Positions 1 to 9,077 of a stretch of 47,164 bases of DNA are shown here, piece by piece. The translations under genes and the position numbers were made by a program. How positions within the stretch are numbered: position 1 is the stretch's first letter; each line of letters starts with the position of its first letter. Origin of the DNA: Chara braunii (taxonomy: Eukaryota > Streptophyta > Charophyceae > Charales > Characeae); NCBI GenBank assembly GCA_003427395.1, contig BFEA01000020.1, positions 5,044,759 through 5,091,922 on the forward strand, given 5' to 3'. A model generated the notes under the pieces. The model saw only the letters and a list, made by a program, of their open reading frames with translations, was not told the DNA's origin and did not search any database.

Positions 1-41
<41 letters not shown>

Positions 42-183
42 TACACACACACATACATTTAAGTCGTATTTTTCTTTCTTATTTAAGTCGTTTCTGTCTT
101 TGTCTTTCTCTCGCTCTCTTATTTAAGTCGTCTCTTTCTCACTCTTTCTCTCTCTCTCTCTCTTTTTTTTTTGGGGGGGGGGG
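1..183. repeat. CT and CA microsatellites with T and G runs
   Basis: The window opens with a (CT)n tract, then (CA)n to about base 54. Short copies of an ATTTAAGTCG word alternate with CT-rich sequence up to 150, and a final CT tract runs into T11 and G11. The window also ends in (CT)n, so both edges look like assembly stops in simple repeats. Confidence 0.9.
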
Positions 184-1645
184 ATTTCTTTTTTTGACAA
201 TTAGGAAGAAAATATTGTTGATGTATACAAATAAAAGTTGCCTTAGTCGTTTGTTGCTATGTGATCTCGTGTTCTACGTGTTCATGGTTATGGAGATGAT
301 ATTAATCCTTACTTGCTAACATGTGTTAAACTCTGTTTTTCAATACTGTATGATTTTCTGTATTCATTTTTATACTATTCTGCTTATTCTTGAAAAACAA
401 CCAGGTGAGTATGCCTCAGACATGAGATAATGTTCAAAAGCGGTTGAGATGAGTAAAAAGTTTGGAAAAAAAATTAAAAATGTAGGCACAAATATTTTGT
501 GATGTTATAATGTCAATTTTATGAATAATTAGAAAGGAAGAGTCTCAATAGTAAAAAAACAAAAAACAACAATAAACTTAGGTCGTCTTCCGGTAAATGG
601 TATCGAAGGAAAACAAAGCATGCTCAAGAATAATCAAGGAACGTATGATTGGTCTACATGGGGCGCGAAAAATACTAAAGGGCTTACGTGATGAAGCAAA
701 TTAAGTGTTATTGGGAGGGGGGGTCACACTATGTATTTCGAATGAATACTGGAGAAGGAACCAATCCGATGAGAAGGAACAAAACTGACAATAAACGTAG
801 TTTTTTTCCCTAAGGCATCCGTGCTATCCCGAATGACCTCCACTCGCCTAGACCCGTTCCAAAAAATCTTGTTCTCTACCCCCTTCGCTCCTATCTCATC
901 AAAGTCCCCCAAGCAAAAAAGGAGAGGAAATGTGAGGCCATCAATGGTTTACCCGACCTCGATCGCTAGGAATGACTCTTCTTGGAACCACGACCTTCGA
1001 GGCTTGCTGGGGAGAGGTGCGGCACGCCGCGAAGATCCATTTGTGGAGGTGGTGCAATGTTTTGTGGAGGAGCCAACGCCTACTTATGAGATCCACGCCT
1101 CATGCTCGGGCGAGAAGAATGGGTACTACGGACTGCTTCCTAGCGATCGTGGTTCGGCAAGTTCGACGAAGACGTTTTACCTTCTTCAAATTTTTTATGG
1201 ATGGGATGACTGACTTAGGATGCCTCAGGCTGACCGCATGTAGGAGCCGCCTCGATTAAGGTGGGTTGGAGCCATTAGAAGTTTCAATCCCAGTGAGAAA
1301 TTTATCCCAACAGGAAAGTGAGCCTTGTCAGAGAATGACAATGGGCAAATGTGGATAAACAAGGTTCACTTTTCTGATTCGTGAATTAAACTCGGACTTC
1401 GTCGCTAGGAGTGACGTGGCCCGCACCGTCCGCACCGCGAACGCTTAGCTAGTATATTTTGACCACCAGTACTTCTTGAAGTCACGCCCGAGAGCCACAA
1501 TTTTAGGAAACGTACGGGTCACTACACGAGCGCCAAAATTCATCCGACTAGAAATGTTTCTACTCTATTTTTTTTCAGCGGCCAATAGTTGGGTCAAGTA
1601 CTGGTGGTTTAAGACCAGGTTGTTGTAGAGGCTGGCTACTAGCCA
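184..1645. other. No recognisable gene
   Basis: AT-rich sequence to about 720, then more balanced composition. An open frame at 821-1213 (+) of about 130 codons, overlapped by another at 972-1259, shows no domain, signal peptide or membrane segment that I recognise. Stops are frequent in the other frames. I see no tRNA, intron-exon structure or terminal repeat here. The stretch may be old repeat sequence; nothing decides it. Confidence 0.5.
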
Positions 1646-2254
1646 TATGATAGATCTGTCACCCCCTGGCCATTTTATCATCCTGATGTATTGCCTGACC
1701 GCCCCCCCTATGAGACTCGCTCCCACCCTTCAAGTTATCGTCACGATCCCCTGCGCATCCCTACTCCCAAGGTCCTACCTGAGTATACCCAGGATCATCA
1801 TCCATTCTAGTGATCTTTGACGGGACAGCTAGGTACCCGGGCTAAGCAGGTTCTCATCACCAACCCTCTGGTGGCCCCCAGAGAGAGGTGGGTGACGAGA
1901 GAAAGGATCTCTAGACGTTGCAGAAGAACTACAGAAACTGCAGAAACCACAAAGTCGACCAGAAGAGGAAAGGTGGAACAAACAAGAGATGGGTACAGCA
2001 GGAGAGAAAAAGGGAGGAAGAGGAAGGGGAAACTGGTGAGCATCAGTAGTTATCTGGTGCTTGATGCCAGGAGAAGAGATTCTCCCCCTGTTGAATCAAT
2101 CCTCTGGAACCCAGAGCAATCAATGCTGACAGATGGTACCCCTGCGCAGTTAATCCTTTTAGCATCTGTTTTGGTGTACGATGGGACGCTAAACCCGATT
2201 TCCAGCAGGTGCGGCTCCCCACCAATAGATTTGAGCAACCAGGAAACCTGCTAG
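1646..2254 (+). pseudogene. Decayed low-complexity reading frame
   Basis: One plus frame stays open from 1646 to 2254 apart from adjacent TAG and TGA codons at 1808-1813. The first part (about 54 residues) is rich in Pro, His, Tyr and Arg. The second is very rich in Arg, Lys, Glu and Thr and then loses its bias. This resembles the disordered linker of a retrotransposon Gag, but there is no capsid motif, no CCHC knuckle and no protease motif, so the family is not established. It ends 47 bases before the outer LTR copy starts. It could equally be a chance frame in GA-rich sequence. Confidence 0.25.
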
Positions 2255-2310
2255 GGGGGAATGCTCGTATCACCTCTTCCAACAAATTTCCCGTTAAAAA
2301 AAACCTATAT

Positions 2311-3192
2311 CATCTGGCAGACCGGGCACCCTAAGTTGGGAAAGCCAGTCAGTAAGTCAGGTAGAACAAGAAGAGGAGGAAAGATATGAAGAATATAACG
2401 AAGGTAACCTGGGCAGGCTGAGCGTACCCTTAAGTTAGGGCGACTCGGTCCTATGCTCGTAATAAGACAAAGGATCAGCGAGTTAGTATAAATTTGTTTT
2501 GTTTTCCCTTCTAAACACAAGGCAGGGTTGGATGTCTCCCTCATTTGGGTAGGTCTGACCCTCTGTCTAATAAGAGAGAAACACATATAGTCTGTGCATG
2601 TATCAATGGTTGTTTTTATATGATTGTCGTTACGGAGGCTAAGCGTACCCTTAAGTTAGGGCAGCTTAGTCATACGTCGTTGTACTTTGTTCAGACAGTT
2701 CCTGTCTTATGTAACTATAATTGTTTAGGCCANCTAGGCGTACCCTTAAGTTAGGGCGGCCTGGTGATAGGCTCTTGTCGTTGATGTGATGTAGGTTGGA
2801 CGTACCCTTAAGTTAGGGCGGTCTGACCATTCGTCGTTCGTACTTGTGTGTAGGTTGGACATACCCTTAAGTTAGGGCGGTCTTCGTGCTTGTTCTAGGC
2901 AGGTTAGGCACACCCCTAAGTTGGGGCAGTCTAATCCTATGCCCTATGTAACTTGTGTAAGGCTGGCTAGACATACCCTTAAGTTAGGGCAGTCTAGTCT
3001 TATGCTTCATGTCGTCAGTATAAGCAGAAGCCAGGCATACCCTTAAGTTAGGGCGGTCTGGTCACATGTTTTATGTCTAGAGTTTACTTGGAGTTGGGCA
3101 TACCCTTAAGTTAGGGCAGTCCAGTTGTGCGTACTCTTACTTGTTTACTTAGGCAGGTTGGACATACCCTTAAGTTAGGGCCTTGTCTGATC
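2311..3192 (+). repeat. Tandem array of covarying hairpins (about 12 units)
   Basis: Each unit is a core CCCTTAAGTTAGGG, itself a CCCT/AGGG stem with a TAAGTT loop, flanked by outer arms that differ from unit to unit but stay complementary within a unit. Examples are CTAAGC at 2639 with GCTTAG at 2664, CTAGAC at 2967 with GTCTAG at 2992, and CCAGGC at 3031 with GTCTGG at 3056 (one G-T pair). A unit near 2898 changes the core stem to CCCC/GGGG. Spacing is mostly 55-75 bases with unrelated sequence between units. Confidence 0.85.
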
Positions 3193-4233
3193 CTATGCCA
3201 TAAGTGAGGGGGTTATTGAAAGGGAACAACTGAGTGATCTAACGAACTACCNNGGCAAATGTATNTGGGATTGTGAGAGATGNATGCTCATGNATGATTG
3301 TAGGGTCTCACTTGGGGTGTCTTTTNGATAGGCTAGTTGCTTTAGATGCTCGCCAAGTGCTGGAGCNATAGGTAGGTCAGATGNATGTGGGGAGGGAAAA
3401 CTTGGGATGAGGATGGGACTGACCCTGCTAGGAGTTAGGCCCAATGCTAGCCCACGGTCTCATCTAGAGATCGTATTGNCTGTCTTTTGAGTCTGAATCG
3501 TCAAGCAGATGTCNGACGTTAGTCCCAAGTATAGTTGCATTNTCTTTCTGCTTTTTCAGCTTNGTATAAATCTTGGCANCCTCNTGTTCCTATGGGAAGC
3601 GCTNCCNNAATTTTTACAAATCTGANAAAGTTAGTCATTTTTGGGCTCTTAGAAATTACGAAAAGACACTTTTCCTACGGGAAGCGCTGCCGAAATTTCG
3701 TGAAGTTTGGGGAGTTAGAATATTTTTTAGTTAGGAGTTGCTTAGCAGATCCTAACTGATTAGAGGAGGTGTTCAACTAATTGGTACTAGTGGAGGAGCT
3801 AGAGTACGACTAAGGGGAATGATCTCCCCTTGGCACAGACGTAAGTAGTACTCTTTGTTGGCCTGTACTGTGATGCAGGTTGCTGTGCTATCACTTGAGC
3901 GCCTGATCTGATCAGCCTATTCCTTCAGAGAGGTTCTTCCTCTGTTATCACTGACAACAGGTCGGTTGCCGATTCATCGGTCTACGACTCGACCCCAATT
4001 CACCCTCAATACTCAGCCTAAAAAGGCTTTAGCCCTGGTGATTTTATCTGTTTTGTTAAGGTTTCACCCAGACTCTTCTTGAATGGCCATTTAACAGAAG
4101 TACTGAGTACTTAATTATGGTTGGTTAGCTGGAGGTCGGGGCTTGTCTGGCTAAAGCGAAGGGTATGAGTGGAGAGGTTGGTTGGAGTTGACCCCGTGTA
4201 GCATGTGGGTCTTTGTTTGATATCGTGGTGTGA

Positions 4234-4246
4234 TTGCAGGTATGTA
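4234..4246 (+). promoter_or_regulatory. Conserved possible 5' splice site in the LTR
   Basis: The junction TTGCAG/GTATGT fits a plant 5' splice site (AG/GTATGT, break after 4239). The same word occurs in the right LTR (break after 37304) and in the diverged third LTR (break after 45074), although flanking sequence differs. It could be the donor for the acceptor at 25996-25997. Whether it lies inside the transcript depends on the unknown start site. Confidence 0.35.
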
Positions 4247-4844
4247 TGGAAGAGTCTCGATTGATTCATATTGAGTGGTATTACGTGGATTCAGATGGGC
4301 AGACCACACAACTGTCGTGAGAGTGAACTACCCCACAACCCTTGTACTTGAGTGAGACTGTTCTACCCCCGTTCTACTGAGGTGATAATCTAAGTAGGCG
4401 TACGCTTGGATGACCCCCACAGGGTTAGTCCCGACAGTGCCTCTTCTAATTATATTAAGAGTGCTTGTTTTTTTTTCCCTTTTTGAAAATTTATTTTGGT
4501 GGAACGATACACTTCCGGGCGGAAGGGTTAGCGTGTCGCTGGTGATGCGCCAGACAACTCACCACCGCTCCAAATCCCTTCCTGCCCTAGGGGCCGTCTT
4601 ACCCCGCACCCTTTGGGACACCTCAGGGTGCAGAAGACGGAAAGGCCGCATGTCGATTTTGCGCCCACTAAAGGGTTACCCCGCCTTTAGCGTGCGCTTC
4701 AGCCAACGCCTGAGCGTCGGGAGCCACCCCATGGCCCAGAATAGGCAATTCGGGTATGGGCACCACATAATGCGTCGTCATCACTTTTATCTGCGTAGGA
4801 CTGCATTATAACTCGGTATGTGTGGGTCCTACGTTCACTTGATC

Positions 4845-4854
4845 TTATATTAAA
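4845..4854 (+). promoter_or_regulatory. Possible TATA-like element in the LTR
   Basis: TTATATTAAA is followed by an ACCTCGC word. The right LTR has the same sequence, and the third LTR has a related TTATACTGAG with TCTCGC at the matching place near 45690. Position about 560 bases before the LTR end is reasonable for a promoter, but no start site is visible. Confidence 0.2.
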
Positions 4855-5412
4855 CCTCGCGCAAGGCAGTTACCGACTTCCACTAAGTAGAGTTATGGGT
4901 CGGATACTGAAGGGACTAGGAGTGTTGTTGTGGTGTGGTGTTATTTGTGGAGATTGTTGTGTGTGTGTCCGTATGTTATGCGTGGGTAAGCGTGGGTGTT
5001 GTAGTGTAACGCGTGGGTGTGTAGTGCGTCCTAGTCGACCGACGCCGAATCGTGCCTGGGACTTCAGCCCCCCAGTACGACGACTCACGTACGGGTTCGA
5101 TTTCGGGCGTTCGACCACGCGTACCCCCTATGCTACAGCGAACGAGAAACGCCCTCGGCTGGGCCACCTCTGCAATTGCATATGAAAAACTTTCGTATGT
5201 GGTTCAGTAGCTCGGCAGGGATACGCCCACCTAAGGGATGGTGACAGCTCCCGCAGGTGGAGGTAGCGGTGCCTCGCGTGACTCTGTCCTGTCGTAGGGA
5301 CTCGCGAGAGGTACGGCTGGCGCACCTGGCCGGAGCGGCAAACGCTCTCCGCGACAAGTCCTACATAATCCTGCGTGACGCGGTCGGGAGGGTTCCCGTG
5401 CGAGACCGATGC

Positions 5413-5470
5413 TGCTTACCGATCTATCCCTTGTTACTCCTGTCAGGTTCGTTAGCAAAAAGAGGTGAAG
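5413..5470 (+). other. Short leader, no clear primer-binding site
   Basis: Only 58 bases separate the end of the shared LTR sequence from the gag ATG. I find no TGG-starting stretch matching the 3' end of initiator Met, Asp or Arg tRNA. The right LTR and third LTR both continue as GCGCTCGACA where this copy has TGCTTACCGA, so the LTR tail and primer site may have been altered here. Confidence 0.4.
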
Positions 5471-7297
5471 ATGCCGGACGCTGATGAAATCGAGCGTGGC
5501 CCGGGCGCTACGCCAGAGGATTTCGTCAAGGCACTCGAGAAAAGGGAGTTGGCATGACTTCAAGTGTCAAAAATTAACATCTTCCATTTTAATGGGGACA
5601 AAGTATCTGAGTGGCTGGAGCTGCTGGAGCAGGTTACGGCCGAGGTGCCTGAGGCAGATAAATTCAAGTTCCTACCCAGGTATGTCTGGTGGGAAACTCG
5701 GCCTGAGGTAATGAAGGTGGCTGTTGGAGGAGGAGGAGACTGGGCTTAGTTCAAGGAAGAAATGCAGAGGCGGTTCAAGTTAGTGGATGTCTTGTTAACG
5801 AAGACAGATTTGGAGATGTTACAGCGGGACGAGTTCTCCACGGTGGGAGCTTTCGCAACGACATTTGAGAAGATGGCCAAGAAAGTCCTCGGATTGGCGG
5901 AAGAAGAGCAATGTGCCTCTTTCCTGGGGCACTTCAATAATTGGGAGGCCTCGTCGCTAACCAAGAAGGTTGCGCCGGGAAAGAAGCTCACTTGGGCCGC
6001 CATAAAGGAGGGCGTAATAGAAGGAGAGTTGGACCAAGTAGACATCTTCCAAATGGGACAGACTAGGAAGAAAAGAAAGGCCTTGGACGCCACGACGAGC
6101 GGCGGGCGAGACTTTAAGAAACTGATAGAAGATGCAGTGGCCCAGCTCGATGCAGAGAAAGAGGCAAAAAGGAAAACTATGGCGGCACCACAGACCCAAG
6201 GGAAGGCAAAGAAAGCAGTGGTGCAGGAGGAAGAAGAAGAGGAAGAGGAAGAGGAGCCTGAGCCACAGAAGTTGACCAAGGCTCAGAGAAAGACAAGGAA
6301 CTTGGCTCAAGAGGGGCAGGGCTGAGGAAAGGGGCAGGTCCCGCAAGCTGTAGCCATGCCACCTCCTGAGTCGCCCAGTCAGGCTGCATCAGCTCACTAT
6401 GGGCCATGGCCAGGTTGTGGACCTTCGAGTCATTGGCATGGGCACTGTTCATACGCCCCGTGGCCAATGAGCGGGCCGCATGGGTCGTGCGCCGCGGCTT
6501 CCTGTGGCTGCTCGGGACCCCAAGCGCAACAAGTGAGCCACCCGAACCCACCGCCAAACCAACCCCAGCAGTCAGCCCCACAAGGTTCGCAAGGCAATCA
6601 AGGGGGTGGATGTGGACAAAACCAAGGGTGGGGCCGAGGACAGGGGAATGGTGGCCGTGGAGGAAATGGTAGAGGGAATGGTGGTGGTAACACTTCAGGT
6701 GGCGGAAACGAGGGTTGGACGGCATCCGGGAGTCAAGGCGGTCAAGAGGGTGGAAGAGGTGCTGGCAGAGGGAGAGTAGACTGGAGAAATGTCATTTGCT
6801 GGCATTGTGGGCAGAAAGGTCACACTATTAAGTTCTGCCACGTTAGGAGGAACGACGAGGACGAAGGTTTAATTAACACCAACTATGATGGAGACATGTA
6901 CGACAAGTGGGGGTACCACCTTCACCCGAAGATTCCAGGCGGGATGAGGAAGGAGGCCCTACGACTAGTCGAGGCAGGTGAACCACCCGCCCCTCCAGCC
7001 ATGTTTCGGATGTGGCAGGAGAAAGAGGTCCACAGCGACATCAGGGTGGAAGAGGTAGGAGAGAACGAGGAGGTAGAGCAAGGAAGGAAAGTTGACACCA
7101 TCAAGGAAGAGTCAATCATAGTAGAGTCGGATGATGAGATTAAAGAAGATTACTGGAACGGGACGTTGCATGCTGAGACAGGGGAAGACTATTGGAGAAC
7201 GGTCCGACAGACAATGGAGAGAATAGAGGACCTGATAGACAAAGTCGGGAAATACCAACAGAAGTTGGTTGATATGTGCGAAGAAGTCGAGGAGTAG
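5471..7297 (+). pseudogene. gag: Gag polyprotein of outer element (broken by stops)
   Basis: Gag forms the capsid and nucleocapsid of the retrotransposon particle. The ATG at 5471 opens a frame that runs to 7297 without a frameshift. It is interrupted by TGA at 5555, TAG at 5747 and TGA at 6323, and it closes at TAG 7295. After a short charged leader comes a capsid-like region (about 5560-6060) with the aromatic spacing of retrotransposon gag domains (W, F and F-K-L near 5735-5785). A Lys-rich segment and a run of ten Glu (6226-6258) follow, then a Gly/Gln/Asn-rich linker (6540-6780). A complete CCHC zinc knuckle lies at 6797-6838 (C-X2-C-X4-H-X4-C), typical of nucleocapsid. An acidic tail follows. 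The same frame continues into the protease after the TAG. The stops look like point mutations. Confidence 0.85.
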
Positions 7298-8584
7298 CAA
7301 GGTAAGGAGCCATCGGTATACCTTTACGACCTAGGTCCGGGACCGCAAGGAGGATTCGAGAATCTACCAAACGTTACGACCTCAGGAGCGACGCCTCGAT
7401 CAGGAATGACTTTCAGACCACCTTCCAGGACGGGGAGGGCACCGTACGCCGTCAGAACGAGGGCTAAAGGGTCAGTGATTCCCGAAGAACCAGCCAAGGA
7501 TGTTCCTGAACCCAGTGGAGAGAAAGAGGTAGTGGACGTTCCAGAAGGAGAGGATGACGAAGATGATAGGTTGAGGAAGGAAGAGGATGAGAGGGCCGAG
7601 CAAAGGGCCAAGAAGAGGGGTGCCAGACCTGATACAGACAAGGCACAAAAAGTAAAAAAGAAGAAGTACGTTGTCCGAGTGGAAGAAGGCTTCGATGTGG
7701 AAGAGATAATGGACAGAATCCTCGAGGGTCATAATCACCTTATGAACCTGAAGGACGTACTAGCTTCAGCGCCTAGACTTAGGGATGAGTTAAGAGCAAG
7801 ACTATCCAGGAAGATGGTAGCCAGCATACGATTGGGGACTATAATCCCTAAGGAGGCGGAGTGGGCTGAAACGGGTACTAAGATGGACTGGAAGTCTGTC
7901 GCCTGTGGCTGCCTCGACGTTGTGGTAAAAGGGAAGACATGCACCGCAATGGTGGACAGTGTAGCGGAAATGAACCTCATAAAGGAGGAACATGCCGTAC
8001 GGCTGGGAATGGAGATAGACCGCTCCGACAACGGGGTTTTGATGGGGGCCAATAGCCGATCGATATTCATTGGGACCGCGTCGTCAGTAATATTGAAAAT
8101 TGGAAAGGTGAAAGTAAGGAGCTGCTTCTTTGTGATGCCTGACTTGGACCACCCTATTCTACTTGGGAGATCGTTCCTAAGTCGGACAGAGACGGTTATC
8201 CTCAACAAACATGATGGAACTATGTTCCTCGTCCTATGGGACCCCGTATGTGGGAACTACGAGATCATCACTTGCAAGAACACAAGACCTAGGAGCATAA
8301 GGAACCGGCCCAACCCTGGTTCCTTCACTATAGAGGAGTCAGAAGAGGAAAGATTAAGGATTGAAGCCAGCAAATATGAGGAGAGAAGAGAGCCGAAGAC
8401 ACTGATATTGAGCCTGGCAAACATAGGGGATGCTATGGATATAGTATCGACCTATGGGATGGCAGATCCTGAGGCTGTGGAGGCCTTGAGAGAGAAGGTG
8501 GGGGAGCAAATGGGTGCAGGAGAAATGAAACTAGTGTATCGGACACCCGGAAAGGTAGGTGGAATGAGTGGAGCACAGCCCTAG
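7298..8584 (+). pseudogene. Aspartic protease domain of outer element
   Basis: Retroviral-type aspartic protease cuts the Gag-Pol polyprotein inside the particle. It lies in the same frame as gag, separated from it by a TAG at 7295. A 110-residue charged linker comes first, then the protease fold. The active-site motif is at 7955-7963 and reads D-S-V, followed by A-E-M-N-L-I. The family requires D-S/T-G, so Gly has become Val and activity is doubtful. The expected C-terminal hydrophobic motif is present at about 8150-8175 (PILLGRSFL). About 130 residues of linker lead to TAG at 8582. Frame 1, which carries pol, overlaps from 8473, so a -1 shift is needed to enter pol. Confidence 0.8.
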
Positions 8585-8598
8585 AGCGCGACTCGGCC

Positions 8599-8605
8599 TT
8601 TTTTA
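8599..8605 (+). promoter_or_regulatory. Possible -1 frameshift site TTTTTTA
   Basis: TTTTTTA is read T TTT TTA in the gag-protease frame, which is the exact phase needed for a -1 slip into the pol frame. The protease frame stops 15 bases earlier at TAG 8582. The site could work only if that stop is a recent mutation or is read through. I could not confirm a downstream pseudoknot by eye. Confidence 0.35.
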
Positions 8606-8938
8606 GAGGTGGGCTCAAACAGGGATCTCAAAGGCGGTACAAAAAGGTAGATCAAAAGTGTTGCCCTGTTCCAGTGCTCGTAGCCGAGGAAAAGGAAGTA
8701 TACTACGAGCGGGAGCGAGAATTGATACGGCATATGCAGGAGAATGCTGAGAGTATGCCATGTCGTATCAACCTGGAGACCGAGAAGGCGCTGATTATAG
8801 GGGAGTCTGGCTTCCTTACAGCGCAGGAAGAGAAGCTTATGGTGGACACCATAAGAGGAAGGCACACTGCATATGCCTTCAATGTTGACGAGAGAGGACG
8901 TCTGGACGTGGATAAAATCCTCATGATTAGGATACACA

Positions 8939-8942
8939 CCGT
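8939..8942. repeat. Target-site duplication CCGT, left copy
   Basis: CCGT directly precedes the TGTCAGG start of the nested LTR. The same CCGT follows the last LTR base at 22889-22892. Both are in pol coding sequence, and one copy is enough to restore the reading frame. Confidence 0.8.
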
Positions 8943-9050
8943 TGTCAGGCGGCCACAAGCAGTGCGCCGCCTGAAACCTGCGGTTTTGGGACTTAGGCTC
9001 AGTGACAAGTCCGTGTTTTGACGGTACTCTGGTATGCCCAGGCATCAAAA

Positions 9051-9077
9051 ATTCGGGGAACTCAGGGCACCCCGGAT
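9051..9077 (+). promoter_or_regulatory. LTR hairpin with matching changes in the partner LTR
   Basis: Arms ATTCGGGG (9051-9058) and CCCCGGAT (9070-9077) enclose an 11-base loop. The 3' LTR has ATTAGGGG (18641-18648) and CCCCTAAT (18660-18667) around an 11-base loop at the same 108-base offset. The variable position changes on both arms, which keeps the pairing. Confidence 0.65.

Larger units (their letters stand above)
2302..5412 (+). repeat. 5' LTR of outer element, left end missing
   Basis: This matches 35366-38476 along its whole length with roughly 3% differences in the resolved parts. Homology starts at AACCTATATC on both sides and stops at GACCGATGC. The right-hand LTR continues left for another 392 bases of the same hairpin-repeat type, so this copy is clipped. 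It contains a hairpin array in its first third, a conserved CCGATTC(A/G)TCGG palindrome near 3980, a conserved GCAG/GTATGT junction at 4236-4245 and a conserved tail (about 5090-5400) that recurs in two more LTR copies in the window. Many single N bases sit at the same relative positions in both LTRs. Confidence 0.85.
8581..8942 (+). pseudogene. pol: N-terminal part of pol, cut by the nested element
   Basis: This frame (phase 1) is open from about 8473. From about 8620 it has a basic segment and then a Glu/Arg-rich stretch. It ends with a region resembling the pre-RT segment of Ty3/gypsy polyproteins (G-F-L-x-x-x-E-E-K-L near 8806, then A-Y-A-F-x-x-D-E-R-G-R-L near 8870). It stops making family sense at 8942, exactly where the nested element starts. 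If the insertion and one CCGT copy are removed, the frame continues in phase into the RT segment at 22893. The first conserved tryptophan site after the junction is now TGA (22906). Confidence 0.85.

Noticed and set aside
821-1259. Two overlapping frames as host genes
   Set aside because: No recognisable domain, no codon pattern and no splice context.
2311-3192. CRISPR array
   Set aside because: Eukaryotic LTR context, palindromic units with variable arms, and no constant repeat of CRISPR size.
5091-5110. GGGTTCGATTTC resembling a tRNA B box in the LTR tail
   Set aside because: No A box or cloverleaf upstream; the word lies in the conserved LTR tail.
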